Virus record (IMG/VR): IMGVR_UViG_3300048592_000287
Coordinates: 1 to 50,795 of that record
DNA: 50,795 bases
From: a virus
Reading direction: 5' to 3' (one strand)
The number at the start of each line of letters is the position of its first letter. Positions within the stretch are counted from its first letter, which is position 1. Below the pieces are notes generated by a model, which ran no database searches, was not told the DNA's origin, and worked only from the letters and a program-made list of their open reading frames with translations. Shown here piece by piece: positions 8,068-15,145 of the stretch. The translations under genes were made by a program, and so were the position numbers.

Positions 8068-8396
8068 GATCATCCAGACACTATTGCGAGCTTACATGCC
8101 CCGGCGTGGATCGCGCATTTGCCGCCGTCGAGGAACACATCGCATTATTTTGTAGAGAACTAGACGAAACGAGCGCCGCAGCTAGCTGTCTCGACGACGA
8201 CATAAGCGATCTGGTAAAAGGACTCTGCGACAGATTCGAGACGATCAGCAGCGCGATTGAGTATTACCGGGACGCCGAGAAAGATGCGCGCGACAAGATG
8301 CGCGACGGGCTCGACCTCGCAATCTCTGAAGCACACGATGAAGCCGAAGAGGCGCGCCGATCTGGATACGAAGAGGGGGTGCAATCAGTAGCATGA
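8064..8396 (+). CDS. Hypothetical acidic coiled-coil-type protein (110 aa)
   Basis: A 110-residue, highly charged helical protein with many Glu, Asp and Arg residues in the C-terminal two thirds and five cysteines, three of them in the first 32 residues. GGAGGTGG precedes the ATG, which overlaps the previous stop. By eye its DNA is richer in A/T and in less common codons (TTA, TGT, AGA, CTA) than both neighbours, suggesting recent acquisition. Function unknown. Confidence 0.7.
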   Translation: MRSSRHYCELTCPGVDRAFAAVEEHIALFCRELDETSAAASCLDDDISDLVKGLCDRFETISSAIEYYRDAEKDARDKMRDGLDLAISEAHDEAEEARRSGYEEGVQSVA

Positions 8397-8953
8397 GCAC
8401 TCCGAGCCGATCCACCGATCTTTCCGCCTTCCTTTCCCTGACGCGCCGCTGGGCGCTCCGTATCGAGCGGGCGCACCCGATCGACCACTATGGCGACGGC
8501 GACGGCGACGACGCCCTCAGCTACTGGCACGTCTCCAACACGCTTCTCTCGACGATGTGGCGGGTCGCGGGCCGCATCGCGCGGGCGAACCTTGACCACT
8601 ACAACGGCGACGCTCCGCGCCCCGATGTGCGACGCCACGCAGCGCTCCTCGGCGCGCTGGCGATCGTGCGCTACACCGCGAGCTATCAGTCGAGCGTGCT
8701 CGGCGACAGCCTCGTCTATAAGCAGGCCCTAGCGATCGAGGTCGAGCGTGCCCGCGCGAAGTTCCCGAGTTCGCGCCACGCATTCGCCGCGCTGATCGAG
8801 GAGATCGGCGAGGCAATCGACAGGCCGCCGCGCAACGTGTGGCACCGTCGGCGGCACGACGCCGCCGAGACGCAGCAGGTCGTCGCGATGTGCGCGCGGC
8901 TCGCGATCGAGGGCGATCCGGCGTTCGAGCCGGCGGAGGTGCATCATGGCTGA
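8393..8953 (+). CDS. Possible MazG-like helical protein (186 aa)
   Basis: An all-helical protein. Its C-terminal third reads FAALIEEIGEAI, then after a short gap ETQQVVAMCARLAIEGD. This resembles the EExxE helix and the following helix of phage MazG-type nucleotide pyrophosphohydrolases. The second metal-binding ExxD motif is not clear, so enzymatic activity is uncertain. If real, it would hydrolyse NTPs or dNTPs and shape the nucleotide pool. It overlaps both neighbours by a few bases within a coupled run of small genes. Confidence 0.5.
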   Translation: MSTPSRSTDLSAFLSLTRRWALRIERAHPIDHYGDGDGDDALSYWHVSNTLLSTMWRVAGRIARANLDHYNGDAPRPDVRRHAALLGALAIVRYTASYQSSVLGDSLVYKQALAIEVERARAKFPSSRHAFAALIEEIGEAIDRPPRNVWHRRRHDAAETQQVVAMCARLAIEGDPAFEPAEVHHG

Positions 8954-9266
8954 ACGACTCAACGAACCTCACCGGGCGATCCGGCGGCGGCAGAGGCAGC
9001 ACAAGAGGCTGTGCGGCCGTATTCGGATGCGATACTGTGTGGCGTCCGTGGGCTCGTGGCGCGTGTCCGACGCGGCTGATCGCGTCTCCCGACGGAGCGC
9101 GAACGGCTGTTATCCGACACCGCGCGCCGACTCGCCGGCCACGAACAGGCACTGGTCACACGTGCTGCGGCGCGGTGCCGGCCGCATCGGCGGGCAGAAG
9201 CGTGCGTATCTCGACGAGATTCAGCGCCGCGAATGGACCAATACGGAGGACCAGTCAAATGCTTGA
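8946..9266 (+). CDS. Small basic hypothetical protein (106 aa)
   Basis: An Arg-rich 106-residue product with no recognised domain. Support comes from context: its start overlaps the preceding stop by 8 bases and its stop overlaps the next start by 8 bases, exactly filling the gap. A basic composition suits nucleic-acid binding. It is also what out-of-frame GC-rich DNA produces, so confidence is moderate. Confidence 0.5.
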   Translation: MAERLNEPHRAIRRRQRQHKRLCGRIRMRYCVASVGSWRVSDAADRVSRRSANGCYPTPRADSPATNRHWSHVLRRGAGRIGGQKRAYLDEIQRREWTNTEDQSNA

Positions 9267-9756
9267 GAACAACAACAACACCCAGCCCGACGTGGCGGCG
9301 CTGATCGAGGCGCTGGAGAAGGAGATTCTGCACGAGCGTGAATCACTGGGTTCCGCCCTCGGGTTCCCGCCGTCGGACAGGTTGACGCTCTACCAGCGGT
9401 CTCTCTCGGCCATCGCCCGGCTCACCGCCCGCATCGCCGAGCTGGAGGCGGAGGTAAAACGCCCGCAGATGGACGTGTCGGCCGTTGCCGGGTTTGAGGC
9501 CGGCCGTTCCGAGGCGGCGGAGGAGCTTGCGTCACTCAACGCCACCATCGCCCGGCAGGCGGAGTCGCTGGATGGGTATCGGCGCTGGCTGTCGCGGTTG
9601 CAGGGGGAGCTGGTCGCCGAGGCGGAGCGTCTGTACCACACGGCCGGTAGCGGCGACGGCAACAAACTGATGGCCGATGCGTGTCAAAACAAGGCCGTCG
9701 GCATCGGCATTGCACTGGCCGAACTCCGCCGGCGGGGCGTGGAGGTGGGGGAATGA
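9259..9756 (+). CDS. Coiled-coil hypothetical protein (165 aa)
   Basis: An acidic protein dominated by helices with heptad-like hydrophobic spacing at about 45-70 (IARLTARIAELEAEV) and about 85-120 (AAEELASLNATIARQAESL). It was probably selected as an oligomer or a scaffold for another factor. Family not recognised. GGAGGA lies about 13 bases before the ATG within another copy of the recurrent leader. The stop overlaps the next ATG as ATGA. Confidence 0.65.
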   Translation: MLENNNNTQPDVAALIEALEKEILHERESLGSALGFPPSDRLTLYQRSLSAIARLTARIAELEAEVKRPQMDVSAVAGFEAGRSEAAEELASLNATIARQAESLDGYRRWLSRLQGELVAEAERLYHTAGSGDGNKLMADACQNKAVGIGIALAELRRRGVEVGE

Positions 9757-10130
9757 GCATCTCCGTCTATCGTGTGCAGGACGCGCGTGGTCGAGGCCCG
9801 TGGCGGCCGGGCCAGTCTCATCGGTGGGTTGATCCAATAGCCGACGTGCGTCGCCCGGCCGCCGACATAGCGTGTCTTTTGCGGGCGCGCCGTCTCGCGA
9901 GGCCTGACGATCATGTGGGGAGTGCGTGCCTGACGATCGAATCGCTCCGGCGATGGTTCACGGCAGAGGAATACGGGCGGCTGATCGGCCTCGGTTATCG
10001 GTGCGTGCGGCTCGACGGCTGTCGTGTGCTGTATCGCGGCGAGGCAGAGGTCGTGATCGCCCGCGCGCGCCAGTTTCGGAAAGGGGCGGTGCCGGTCTCG
10101 CTCTATGGGGCAGAGGGGGCGGGCCGATGA
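9753..10130 (+). CDS. Conserved-type phage hypothetical protein (125 aa)
   Basis: It begins SVYRVQDARGRGPWRPG, which resembles a small protein often seen in the accessory regions of proteobacterial phages, of unknown function. The body contains an HTH-like helical piece (SLRRWFTAEEYGRLIGLGY) ending in a short beta part. It overlaps both neighbours as ATGA. No catalytic motif is seen. Confidence 0.6.
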   Translation: MSISVYRVQDARGRGPWRPGQSHRWVDPIADVRRPAADIACLLRARRLARPDDHVGSACLTIESLRRWFTAEEYGRLIGLGYRCVRLDGCRVLYRGEAEVVIARARQFRKGAVPVSLYGAEGAGR

Positions 10131-10477
10131 GACCATTCGAGAGCGCCGCCGCCGTGTTCATCGGCGAGCGCATTCCACCAATCGACCATTCTAGCGGCGC
10201 GATCTTCGTCCGCGACTGGCTCGCTTCCGTCCTCCGGGACGACGTCGAGGTCTTCCTCTCCGGGTCGCGCGTGACGGTGCCACGCCGCGCCGTCGTGTCA
10301 GTCTCGGAGGTCACCAGCGGATCGACGCGATCCCTGCGATTCGAGATCATCAGCATCATCCGACGTCACGACTCGTTCGGATTCAGCGAGCCGTTTCGCA
10401 CCGGCTCGTTACTCCTCGCGCTCTGCGTAGCGGCCGAACGAGCTGGTGCGTCGCGACCTCTGAGGTGCCAGCAATGA
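10127..10477 (+). CDS. Hypothetical protein (116 aa)
   Basis: Not recognised. A predicted alternation of short helices and strands with no membrane segment. The ATG overlaps the preceding stop (ATGA) and its own stop overlaps the next ATG, so it is part of the coupled small-gene run. A longer frame extending upstream to 9926 merely shadows the previous gene. Confidence 0.6.
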   Translation: MRPFESAAAVFIGERIPPIDHSSGAIFVRDWLASVLRDDVEVFLSGSRVTVPRRAVVSVSEVTSGSTRSLRFEIISIIRRHDSFGFSEPFRTGSLLLALCVAAERAGASRPLRCQQ

Positions 10478-10569
10478 CCGCCCTGACTACGCTCGCCGCC
10501 ATCATCATCGCCGACCTGGCGCTCGCTATCATCGTCGGTCGTCTGCTCTCCGCGGGAGACGTTGACTGA
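10474..10569 (+). CDS. Membrane micropeptide (31 aa)
   Basis: A 31-residue peptide that is almost entirely one hydrophobic helix (residues 2-24, rich in Ala, Leu and Ile) with an Arg and an acidic tail. It starts in an ATGA overlap with the previous gene and ends one base before the next ATG, so it fits the operon exactly. It is probably a single-span inner-membrane peptide. Function unknown. Confidence 0.55.
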   Translation: MTALTTLAAIIIADLALAIIVGRLLSAGDVD

Positions 10570-10570
10570 C

Positions 10571-11209
10571 ATGGGGATCAACGTCTCCAACGCACCGAAG
10601 CCGCTCAGGGAAGCGATCGAGCGCGCCCTCGCGAAAGCTGACGCTGCATCAACGACGGCGTGCCGTCGAATCCCTCGCAGCGCGCCCCAGCCCCACACGC
10701 TACCACCACCACCAGCGTCGCCGACACCACCTCCTCCGATCGCCGCGAAGAATCGACCTCGAGGACGCGCGAAGGCGCGCCACGTCCCCGGCACGATGAA
10801 CCAGGCAGAGCGTCGCTACTTCGCCGAACTCCAGCGCCGCGTCGCTGCCGACGAACTCGCGTTCGCCCTGTTCGAGGGCGTCAAGATTCGCATCGGCGAG
10901 AACTCGTGGTATTCGCCAGACTTCTACGTCGAGACGGCAGCCGGCGAGATCGAGATCCACGAGGTGAAGGCGCAGCGTCGGCGCCCGTCCGGCAAGATCG
11001 GCGCCCACTGGGAAGACGACGCCCGCGTCAAACTGAAGGCGGCCGCCGCGCTCTTCGCAGGCTGGCGATTCGTCGTCGTCTCGTGGAACAAGAGCGAGAA
11101 CCGACACGACATCGAAGAGGTCACCGCACGCCAGACGGTCGCGACGCGACACGTCATCGAAAGCGAAATCACAGAACCACCATCCACAGAAACGAGGAAC
11201 ATCCGATGA
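10571..11209 (+). CDS. DUF1064-like PD-(D/E)XK nuclease
   Basis: A 212-residue protein with a low-complexity Pro/Ser/Thr N-terminus (25-75) and a folded C-terminal domain. The domain follows the DUF1064 pattern: MNQAERRYFAEL (about 76-87), YSPDFYVE (about 116-123) and IEIHEVKA (about 129-136, the E-x-K pair). It ends in a KLKAAAALF helix and a FVVVSW strand. DUF1064 is regarded as an endonuclease-like phage family that may cut or resolve branched DNA. ATG 10571 is used here; a TTG at 10562 in the same frame is possible. The next gene overlaps as ATGA. Confidence 0.75.
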   Translation: MGINVSNAPKPLREAIERALAKADAASTTACRRIPRSAPQPHTLPPPPASPTPPPPIAAKNRPRGRAKARHVPGTMNQAERRYFAELQRRVAADELAFALFEGVKIRIGENSWYSPDFYVETAAGEIEIHEVKAQRRRPSGKIGAHWEDDARVKLKAAAALFAGWRFVVVSWNKSENRHDIEEVTARQTVATRHVIESEITEPPSTETRNIR

Positions 11210-11514
11210 CCGAACAAAATCAGAAACACACCCGCCAGCGCGTTTTGCTGGCACTTCGGGACTGGTTTCGCGACAAGCGCGGCGTCCCGACGTATCAGCA
11301 GCTCGCCGACGTCGTCGGCGTTTCGTCGCCGTCCACGATCAAGGCGCATATCGACGCGCTCGGTGCGGAGGGATACCTGCGCGTTGCGCCTCGCCGCAAG
11401 CACGGGCGCGTCGAGGCCGTCATGGTGGACAGCGCGACGCTCGAGCCCGACAAGTCTGGAAACGGCGAGCTGCTGCCAAACTTCAACCGCGCGGCGGAGG
11501 GGAGCGAGCGATGA
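11206..11514 (+). CDS. LexA-type winged-helix DNA-binding protein
   Basis: A 102-residue protein whose residues 8-66 match the LexA N-terminal DNA-binding domain: RQRVLLALRDWF, then GVPTYQQLADVVGVSS, then STIKAHIDALGAEGYL. No peptidase domain follows, so it cannot self-cleave like LexA. It probably acts as a compact transcriptional regulator or competes for SOS boxes (inference). It overlaps both neighbouring genes as ATGA and lies just upstream of the methyltransferase. Confidence 0.75.
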   Translation: MTEQNQKHTRQRVLLALRDWFRDKRGVPTYQQLADVVGVSSPSTIKAHIDALGAEGYLRVAPRRKHGRVEAVMVDSATLEPDKSGNGELLPNFNRAAEGSER

Positions 11515-11801
11515 GAGAACGCTATCTCGTTTCCGCCCCTGACGGCGCTGCGATCATCGCCGGCCACTGGGTGCTCACCGGCGACGCCGCCACCCAGCGC
11601 GTCGCCCGCGTAGAGCGCATCATCATCGCCGCGACGACACCCCTGCAGATCACCCTCCGCCTGACGTGGTTTGAGGCGGACGGTTCAGAGATCGAAGGTC
11701 TCGCGCGTCTCTGTTGCGTTCTCGCCGCCGCCCCGACGCGGCCGGAGATAGAAGCGATCGCCGCGAACCTCCGCGACATGGACGGCGAGGTGACGCAATG
11801 A
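11511..11801 (+). CDS. Hypothetical protein (96 aa)
   Basis: Unknown. An N-terminal stretch with beta-strand character (ERIIIAATTPLQITLRLTWF) is followed by a helical C-terminus ending in an acidic helix. No membrane segment or motif is recognised. ATGA overlaps on both sides place it in the same coupled unit as the LexA-type regulator and the cytosine methyltransferase. Confidence 0.6.
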   Translation: MRERYLVSAPDGAAIIAGHWVLTGDAATQRVARVERIIIAATTPLQITLRLTWFEADGSEIEGLARLCCVLAAAPTRPEIEAIAANLRDMDGEVTQ

Positions 11802-13162
11802 AGTCGAAACGCCAACCCCGCGTCGAGATTCAAGCCGGCGACCTCACCGTCCGTTTCAGCGAGGCTGACCTCGACCGCTGGGCCGATCGACGAACTCCGC
11901 CAACGTCGTCGCCGCGCCTGCCCACCCGATCGCAGGCCAGTCGTGCGAGCCTATCCGCCGGCGCCGGGCGAGCCGCGCCGCCGTCCAGTGCACCCGCGCG
12001 AGGTGCTCTCATGACGACCATCGCGACGTTGTGCAGCGGGATTGCGGCGCCGGAGGTTGGTGCGGCGAGGGTGGGCGACATCCGCTCGCTCTGGTGCGCG
12101 GAGGTGGAGGCGTTCCCATCGGCAGTGCTGGCGGCGCGTTTCCCCGAGTCGCCGAACCTTGGTGACATCACCGCGGCGGACTTCGTGGAGCGGGCGCGGG
12201 GGATCGGCGTGCCCGACGTGCTGGTGGCGGGGACACCGTGCCAGGCATTCAGCGTGGCGGGGCGTCGTGGCGGGCTGGCTGACGCCCGCGGGAATCTCAC
12301 TCTCCGATTCGTGGACATCTGCAATGAACTCGACCCCTCGATCATCGTCTGGGAAAACGTGCCGGGCGTCCTGTCCGACGCGGACAACGCCTTCGGCTGC
12401 CTGCTGGGAGGACTGGCCGGGGCGGACGGTCCCGTCGAGCGTCCAGGGGGAGGGAGCTGGGCGCGTGTCGGTGTGGTTGCCGGGCCGCGCCGACGACTTG
12501 TTTGGCGGGTGCTCGACGCTCAACATTTCGGAGTCGCCCAACGACGCCGTAGGGTGTTCGTTGTCGCGTGTCCTTTGGGAGGGGCCGATCCCGTCTCGAT
12601 ACTGTTTGAGCGAGGTAGCGGCGGCGGGCATCCTGCGGCGGGCGGATCGAAGAGGGCGTGCGTTGCCGGCACATTTACGGCGCGCGCTCAGGGAGGTGGC
12701 GGGCTTGGGACAGACTTCGAGTGCGACGGAGGGCTGATCGCCCACACGTTGCGGGGCGAGGGATTCGATGCGAGCGAGGACGGCACTGGCAGGGGGACGC
12801 CGCTGGTGGTGTCGGCCGTGACGGCGAAGTGGGCGAAGGGGAGCGGTGGGCCGGCCGGCGACGAATGCCAGAACCTGATTGCGTTCAATGCGCGGCAGGA
12901 TCCCGACGTGAGCGGCGAGATCACGCAGCCTCTCGACACCGATGGGCACTCGATCGGGGTGCTGACTAGGTGGGCCGTCCGGCGGCTGATGCCGGTGGAG
13001 TGCGAGCGGCTTCAGGGGTTCGACGACGGGTGGACCGACGTCGAGCATCGCGGGCAGCCGGCGAGCGACGCCGCGCGGTATCGAGCCATCGGCAACAGCA
13101 TGGCGGTGCCGTGTCTGGAGTGGATTCTGGCGGGGGTGGGGGAAGGAGCAACAGAACGATGA
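11798..13162 (+). CDS. dcm-like: DNA (cytosine-C5) methyltransferase
   Basis: A SAM-dependent enzyme making 5-methylcytosine in DNA. Counting from the internal ATG at 12011, motif I is TLCSGIAAPEVG (6-17), motif IV GTPCQAFS with catalytic Cys77, motif VI ENVPGV (115-120), motif VIII QRRRR (177-181) and motif X AIGNSMAVP near the C-terminus. The segment between VIII and IX is Gly-rich with TARAQGGGG and HTLRGEG, the loose recognition region common in phage Dcm proteins. The ATG at 11798 overlaps the previous stop and adds 71 low-complexity residues. The core enzyme could equally start at 12011 (383 aa). It may protect DNA from host restriction or supply substrate for the modification genes downstream. 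Confidence 0.92.
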   Translation: MKSKRQPRVEIQAGDLTVRFSEADLDRWADRRTPPTSSPRLPTRSQASRASLSAGAGRAAPPSSAPARGALMTTIATLCSGIAAPEVGAARVGDIRSLWCAEVEAFPSAVLAARFPESPNLGDITAADFVERARGIGVPDVLVAGTPCQAFSVAGRRGGLADARGNLTLRFVDICNELDPSIIVWENVPGVLSDADNAFGCLLGGLAGADGPVERPGGGSWARVGVVAGPRRRLVWRVLDAQHFGVAQRRRRVFVVACPLGGADPVSILFERGSGGGHPAAGGSKRACVAGTFTARAQGGGGLGTDFECDGGLIAHTLRGEGFDASEDGTGRGTPLVVSAVTAKWAKGSGGPAGDECQNLIAFNARQDPDVSGEITQPLDTDGHSIGVLTRWAVRRLMPVECERLQGFDDGWTDVEHRGQPASDAARYRAIGNSMAVPCLEWILAGVGEGATER

Positions 13163-13467
13163 ACGAATCAATTTCGATGCACGATCTCCGCCCGGGCGCG
13201 ATCCTGCGGAGCATTCAAGACCGCGAACACGTCGTGTTCCACCGAATCGAGTCCGTGTCCGCTTCCGCCGCCACGATCACGGTCCTCAGCTCCGGCAACG
13301 GCCAGCGGAAGAACATATCGTGGGGGCACGCGCTCGCTCGCATGCGTCTCGTGGAGGGCGAAGAGCGTAATGCAGCACTCGCTCTGTTCGAGACTCTTCG
13401 GCGCGCGGACAGCGGCCGTCCTGCCGGCGCGCGGATGCAGAAGTTCCCGCGGCGGAGCGTTCGATGA
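13159..13467 (+). CDS. Hypothetical protein (102 aa)
   Basis: Not recognised. The first 60 residues look like a small beta barrel (DLRPGAILRS, then VVFHRIESV, then TITVLSS). The rest is helical and basic. It is coupled to the methyltransferase upstream and to the nuclease downstream by ATGA overlaps, so it may belong to the modification block. Confidence 0.65.
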   Translation: MNESISMHDLRPGAILRSIQDREHVVFHRIESVSASAATITVLSSGNGQRKNISWGHALARMRLVEGEERNAALALFETLRRADSGRPAGARMQKFPRRSVR

Positions 13468-14243
13468 GCGCCCCCTCGCACGAGGAGCTGAAGATCGCGG
13501 CCGCCCGCTGGGCACACGAGGCCGGCATGTTCGCGCTCTCCGAGTGGTCACTCGCCGGAGTGACGAAGCGCATCGATCTGATCGCGATCCCAACCCGGCG
13601 TGACGCCCCCATGATGATGCTCGCCCGCGAGAACGAGGACGGCGAGCTGACGCGAGAATCCGTCTCCATCCCGCTCGACTTCGACGACCCGGGCTTCGTC
13701 GCACGCCTGAACGCCGCCGAGGCGCGCAATCCCCCGGTCTGGTTCTGGGAGCGGCCCGGTTTCGTCGGGATCGAGATCAAGGCCTCGCGCGCGGACTTCC
13801 GCCGAGGACTGAAGGAGCGCCAGCTCGAGACCTACGCCGACATGTTCTCTGGCGTTTACCTGTTCACGGTTCCCGGCGTCGCGAAGAAAGCCGAACTGCC
13901 CGAGGGCATCGGGTGGCTCGTGTTCAACCCCGAGACTGGGCAGGTTCGCTGCAATCGCCACCCGAGGTTCGTCCGCCGCGACGAGGACGCGGTGGAGCTG
14001 TGGCGCGTGCTCTTCGCCATGGAGAGCACGCATCGCCGCGCGCTGAGGGACATCACTCGGATCATCAGGGAGGCGGCGCAACCGGAGGTCTCTGGATACC
14101 TGCTCAAGCGGATCGACGGGCTTCTCGAACGCAATGCCGGCGCCAGACACGACGACGCGCGTGCCCGGCTGTTCGAGGCGCTCAACAGCTGCATTGAGGA
14201 AGCCGAGGACTGGGAAGATCGCGCGTTGGCGGAGGGTGCATGA
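13464..14243 (+). CDS. MmcB-like PD-(D/E)XK family DNA-repair protein
   Basis: A 259-residue protein. Residues about 8-45 (ARWAHEAGMF, then KRIDLIAIP) provide the early conserved Asp. Residues about 98-133 (VGIEIKASRADFRRGLKERQLETY) hold the E-x-K motif and the following basic helix. Then comes YLFTVPG, as in MmcB/DUF2786-neighbour nuclease-like proteins. The helical C-terminus (170-259) is extra. MmcB proteins of alphaproteobacteria are DNA-damage linked; what this version does is unknown. It sits between the C5 methyltransferase and the ParB/glycosyltransferase pair, so processing of modified or unmodified DNA is an attractive inference. Confidence 0.6.
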   Translation: MSAPSHEELKIAAARWAHEAGMFALSEWSLAGVTKRIDLIAIPTRRDAPMMMLARENEDGELTRESVSIPLDFDDPGFVARLNAAEARNPPVWFWERPGFVGIEIKASRADFRRGLKERQLETYADMFSGVYLFTVPGVAKKAELPEGIGWLVFNPETGQVRCNRHPRFVRRDEDAVELWRVLFAMESTHRRALRDITRIIREAAQPEVSGYLLKRIDGLLERNAGARHDDARARLFEALNSCIEEAEDWEDRALAEGA

Positions 14244-14293
14244 GCGCCCCGCCACCGATTGACCACCATCCCAACCATCAGCGAGGATCAACC

Positions 14294-15145
14294 ATGACAC
14301 GACCGAACCGACCAGCCTCGATCGAGGCACTCACGCCTGCCAACTACAACCCGAGGACGATCACGCCTGCGGCCGACGCAGGCCTCGCCGAGTCCATGAA
14401 GCGCTTCGGCGATCTCTCCGGCCTGACGATCAACCGCCGCGCTGACGGCTCGCACGTCATCGTCGCGGGCCACCAGAGGCGCCGCAAGCACCTCGAAGCG
14501 CACGGCGACCTCCCGATCGACTGGCTCGACGGCGAGCGCGGATTCTACACGACCCCCGACGGGCAGCGCTGGCCCGTCCGCATCGTCGAGCTGTCGCCGG
14601 CCGACGAGCGCGCCGCGAACCTGATCGCCAACTCCCCGCACGTCGCCGGCGAGTTCGACGACGCGAAGGCCGAGGCGATGCTCGCCGAACTCCGCGACAC
14701 GATCGGTGACGCCTTCGAGGCCCTGCGGTTCGACGCGCTGATGGCGGAGGTCATGCAGCACGCGCAGGACCAAGCGCCACCCAAGGAATCCTACACGAAA
14801 AAGATAGTCGCCCCGATTTACGAACCAAAGGGGGACTGCCCACCATCCCGAGACCTCTATGACGAGACCACGACCGCGAAGCTGCTTTCTGACATCGAAG
14901 CTGCCGACGTTCCAGACGATGTTCGGCTCTTTCTACGATCAGCAGCGACTCGACATACGAGGTTCAACTTCGCACGGATCGCCGAGTTCTATGCCCACGC
15001 ATCGCCAGCGGTTCAATCGCTGATGGAGGATTCAGCTCTGGTTATCATCGACTTCAACAAGGCGATAGAACTCGGGTTCGTGAACCTAACCGGTAAGCTG
15101 GCACAGATCGCCGACGTGGAGGGGTGGAACAATGACGAATCCTGA
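14294..15145 (+). CDS. ParB-domain protein of a DNA-glycosylation pair
   Basis: A 283-residue protein in two parts. Residues 8-130 are a ParB/sulfiredoxin-like nucleotide-binding domain (ANYNPRTI, then ESMKRFGDLSGLTIN, then VIVAGHQRRRKHL at about 55-67). Residues 166-283 (YTKKIVAPIYEPKG, then RDLYDETTTAKLLSDIEAAD, then LVIIDFNKAIELGFV) form a domain I associate with phage genes next to TAGT-type glycosyltransferases. It overlaps the glycosyltransferase gene by 14 bases, implying coupled expression and probably a joint reaction. Start 14294 is preferred because it follows CGAGGATCAACC, the recurrent leader; an upstream ATG at 14240 overlaps the previous gene. The DNA becomes visibly less GC-rich from about 14775, at the border between the two parts. 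Confidence 0.75.
   Translation: MTRPNRPASIEALTPANYNPRTITPAADAGLAESMKRFGDLSGLTINRRADGSHVIVAGHQRRRKHLEAHGDLPIDWLDGERGFYTTPDGQRWPVRIVELSPADERAANLIANSPHVAGEFDDAKAEAMLAELRDTIGDAFEALRFDALMAEVMQHAQDQAPPKESYTKKIVAPIYEPKGDCPPSRDLYDETTTAKLLSDIEAADVPDDVRLFLRSAATRHTRFNFARIAEFYAHASPAVQSLMEDSALVIIDFNKAIELGFVNLTGKLAQIADVEGWNNDES

Noticed and set aside
11206-11514. LexA-type protein as evidence of a temperate lifestyle
   Set aside because: It has the DNA-binding domain only. No integrase, excisionase partner, attachment site or divergent repressor region is visible.
14240-14293. Upstream ATG for the ParB-domain protein
   Set aside because: It overlaps the previous stop, but it would make the typical leader CGAGGATCAACC part of the protein, and the added 18 residues are low-complexity. 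The later ATG is better supported.
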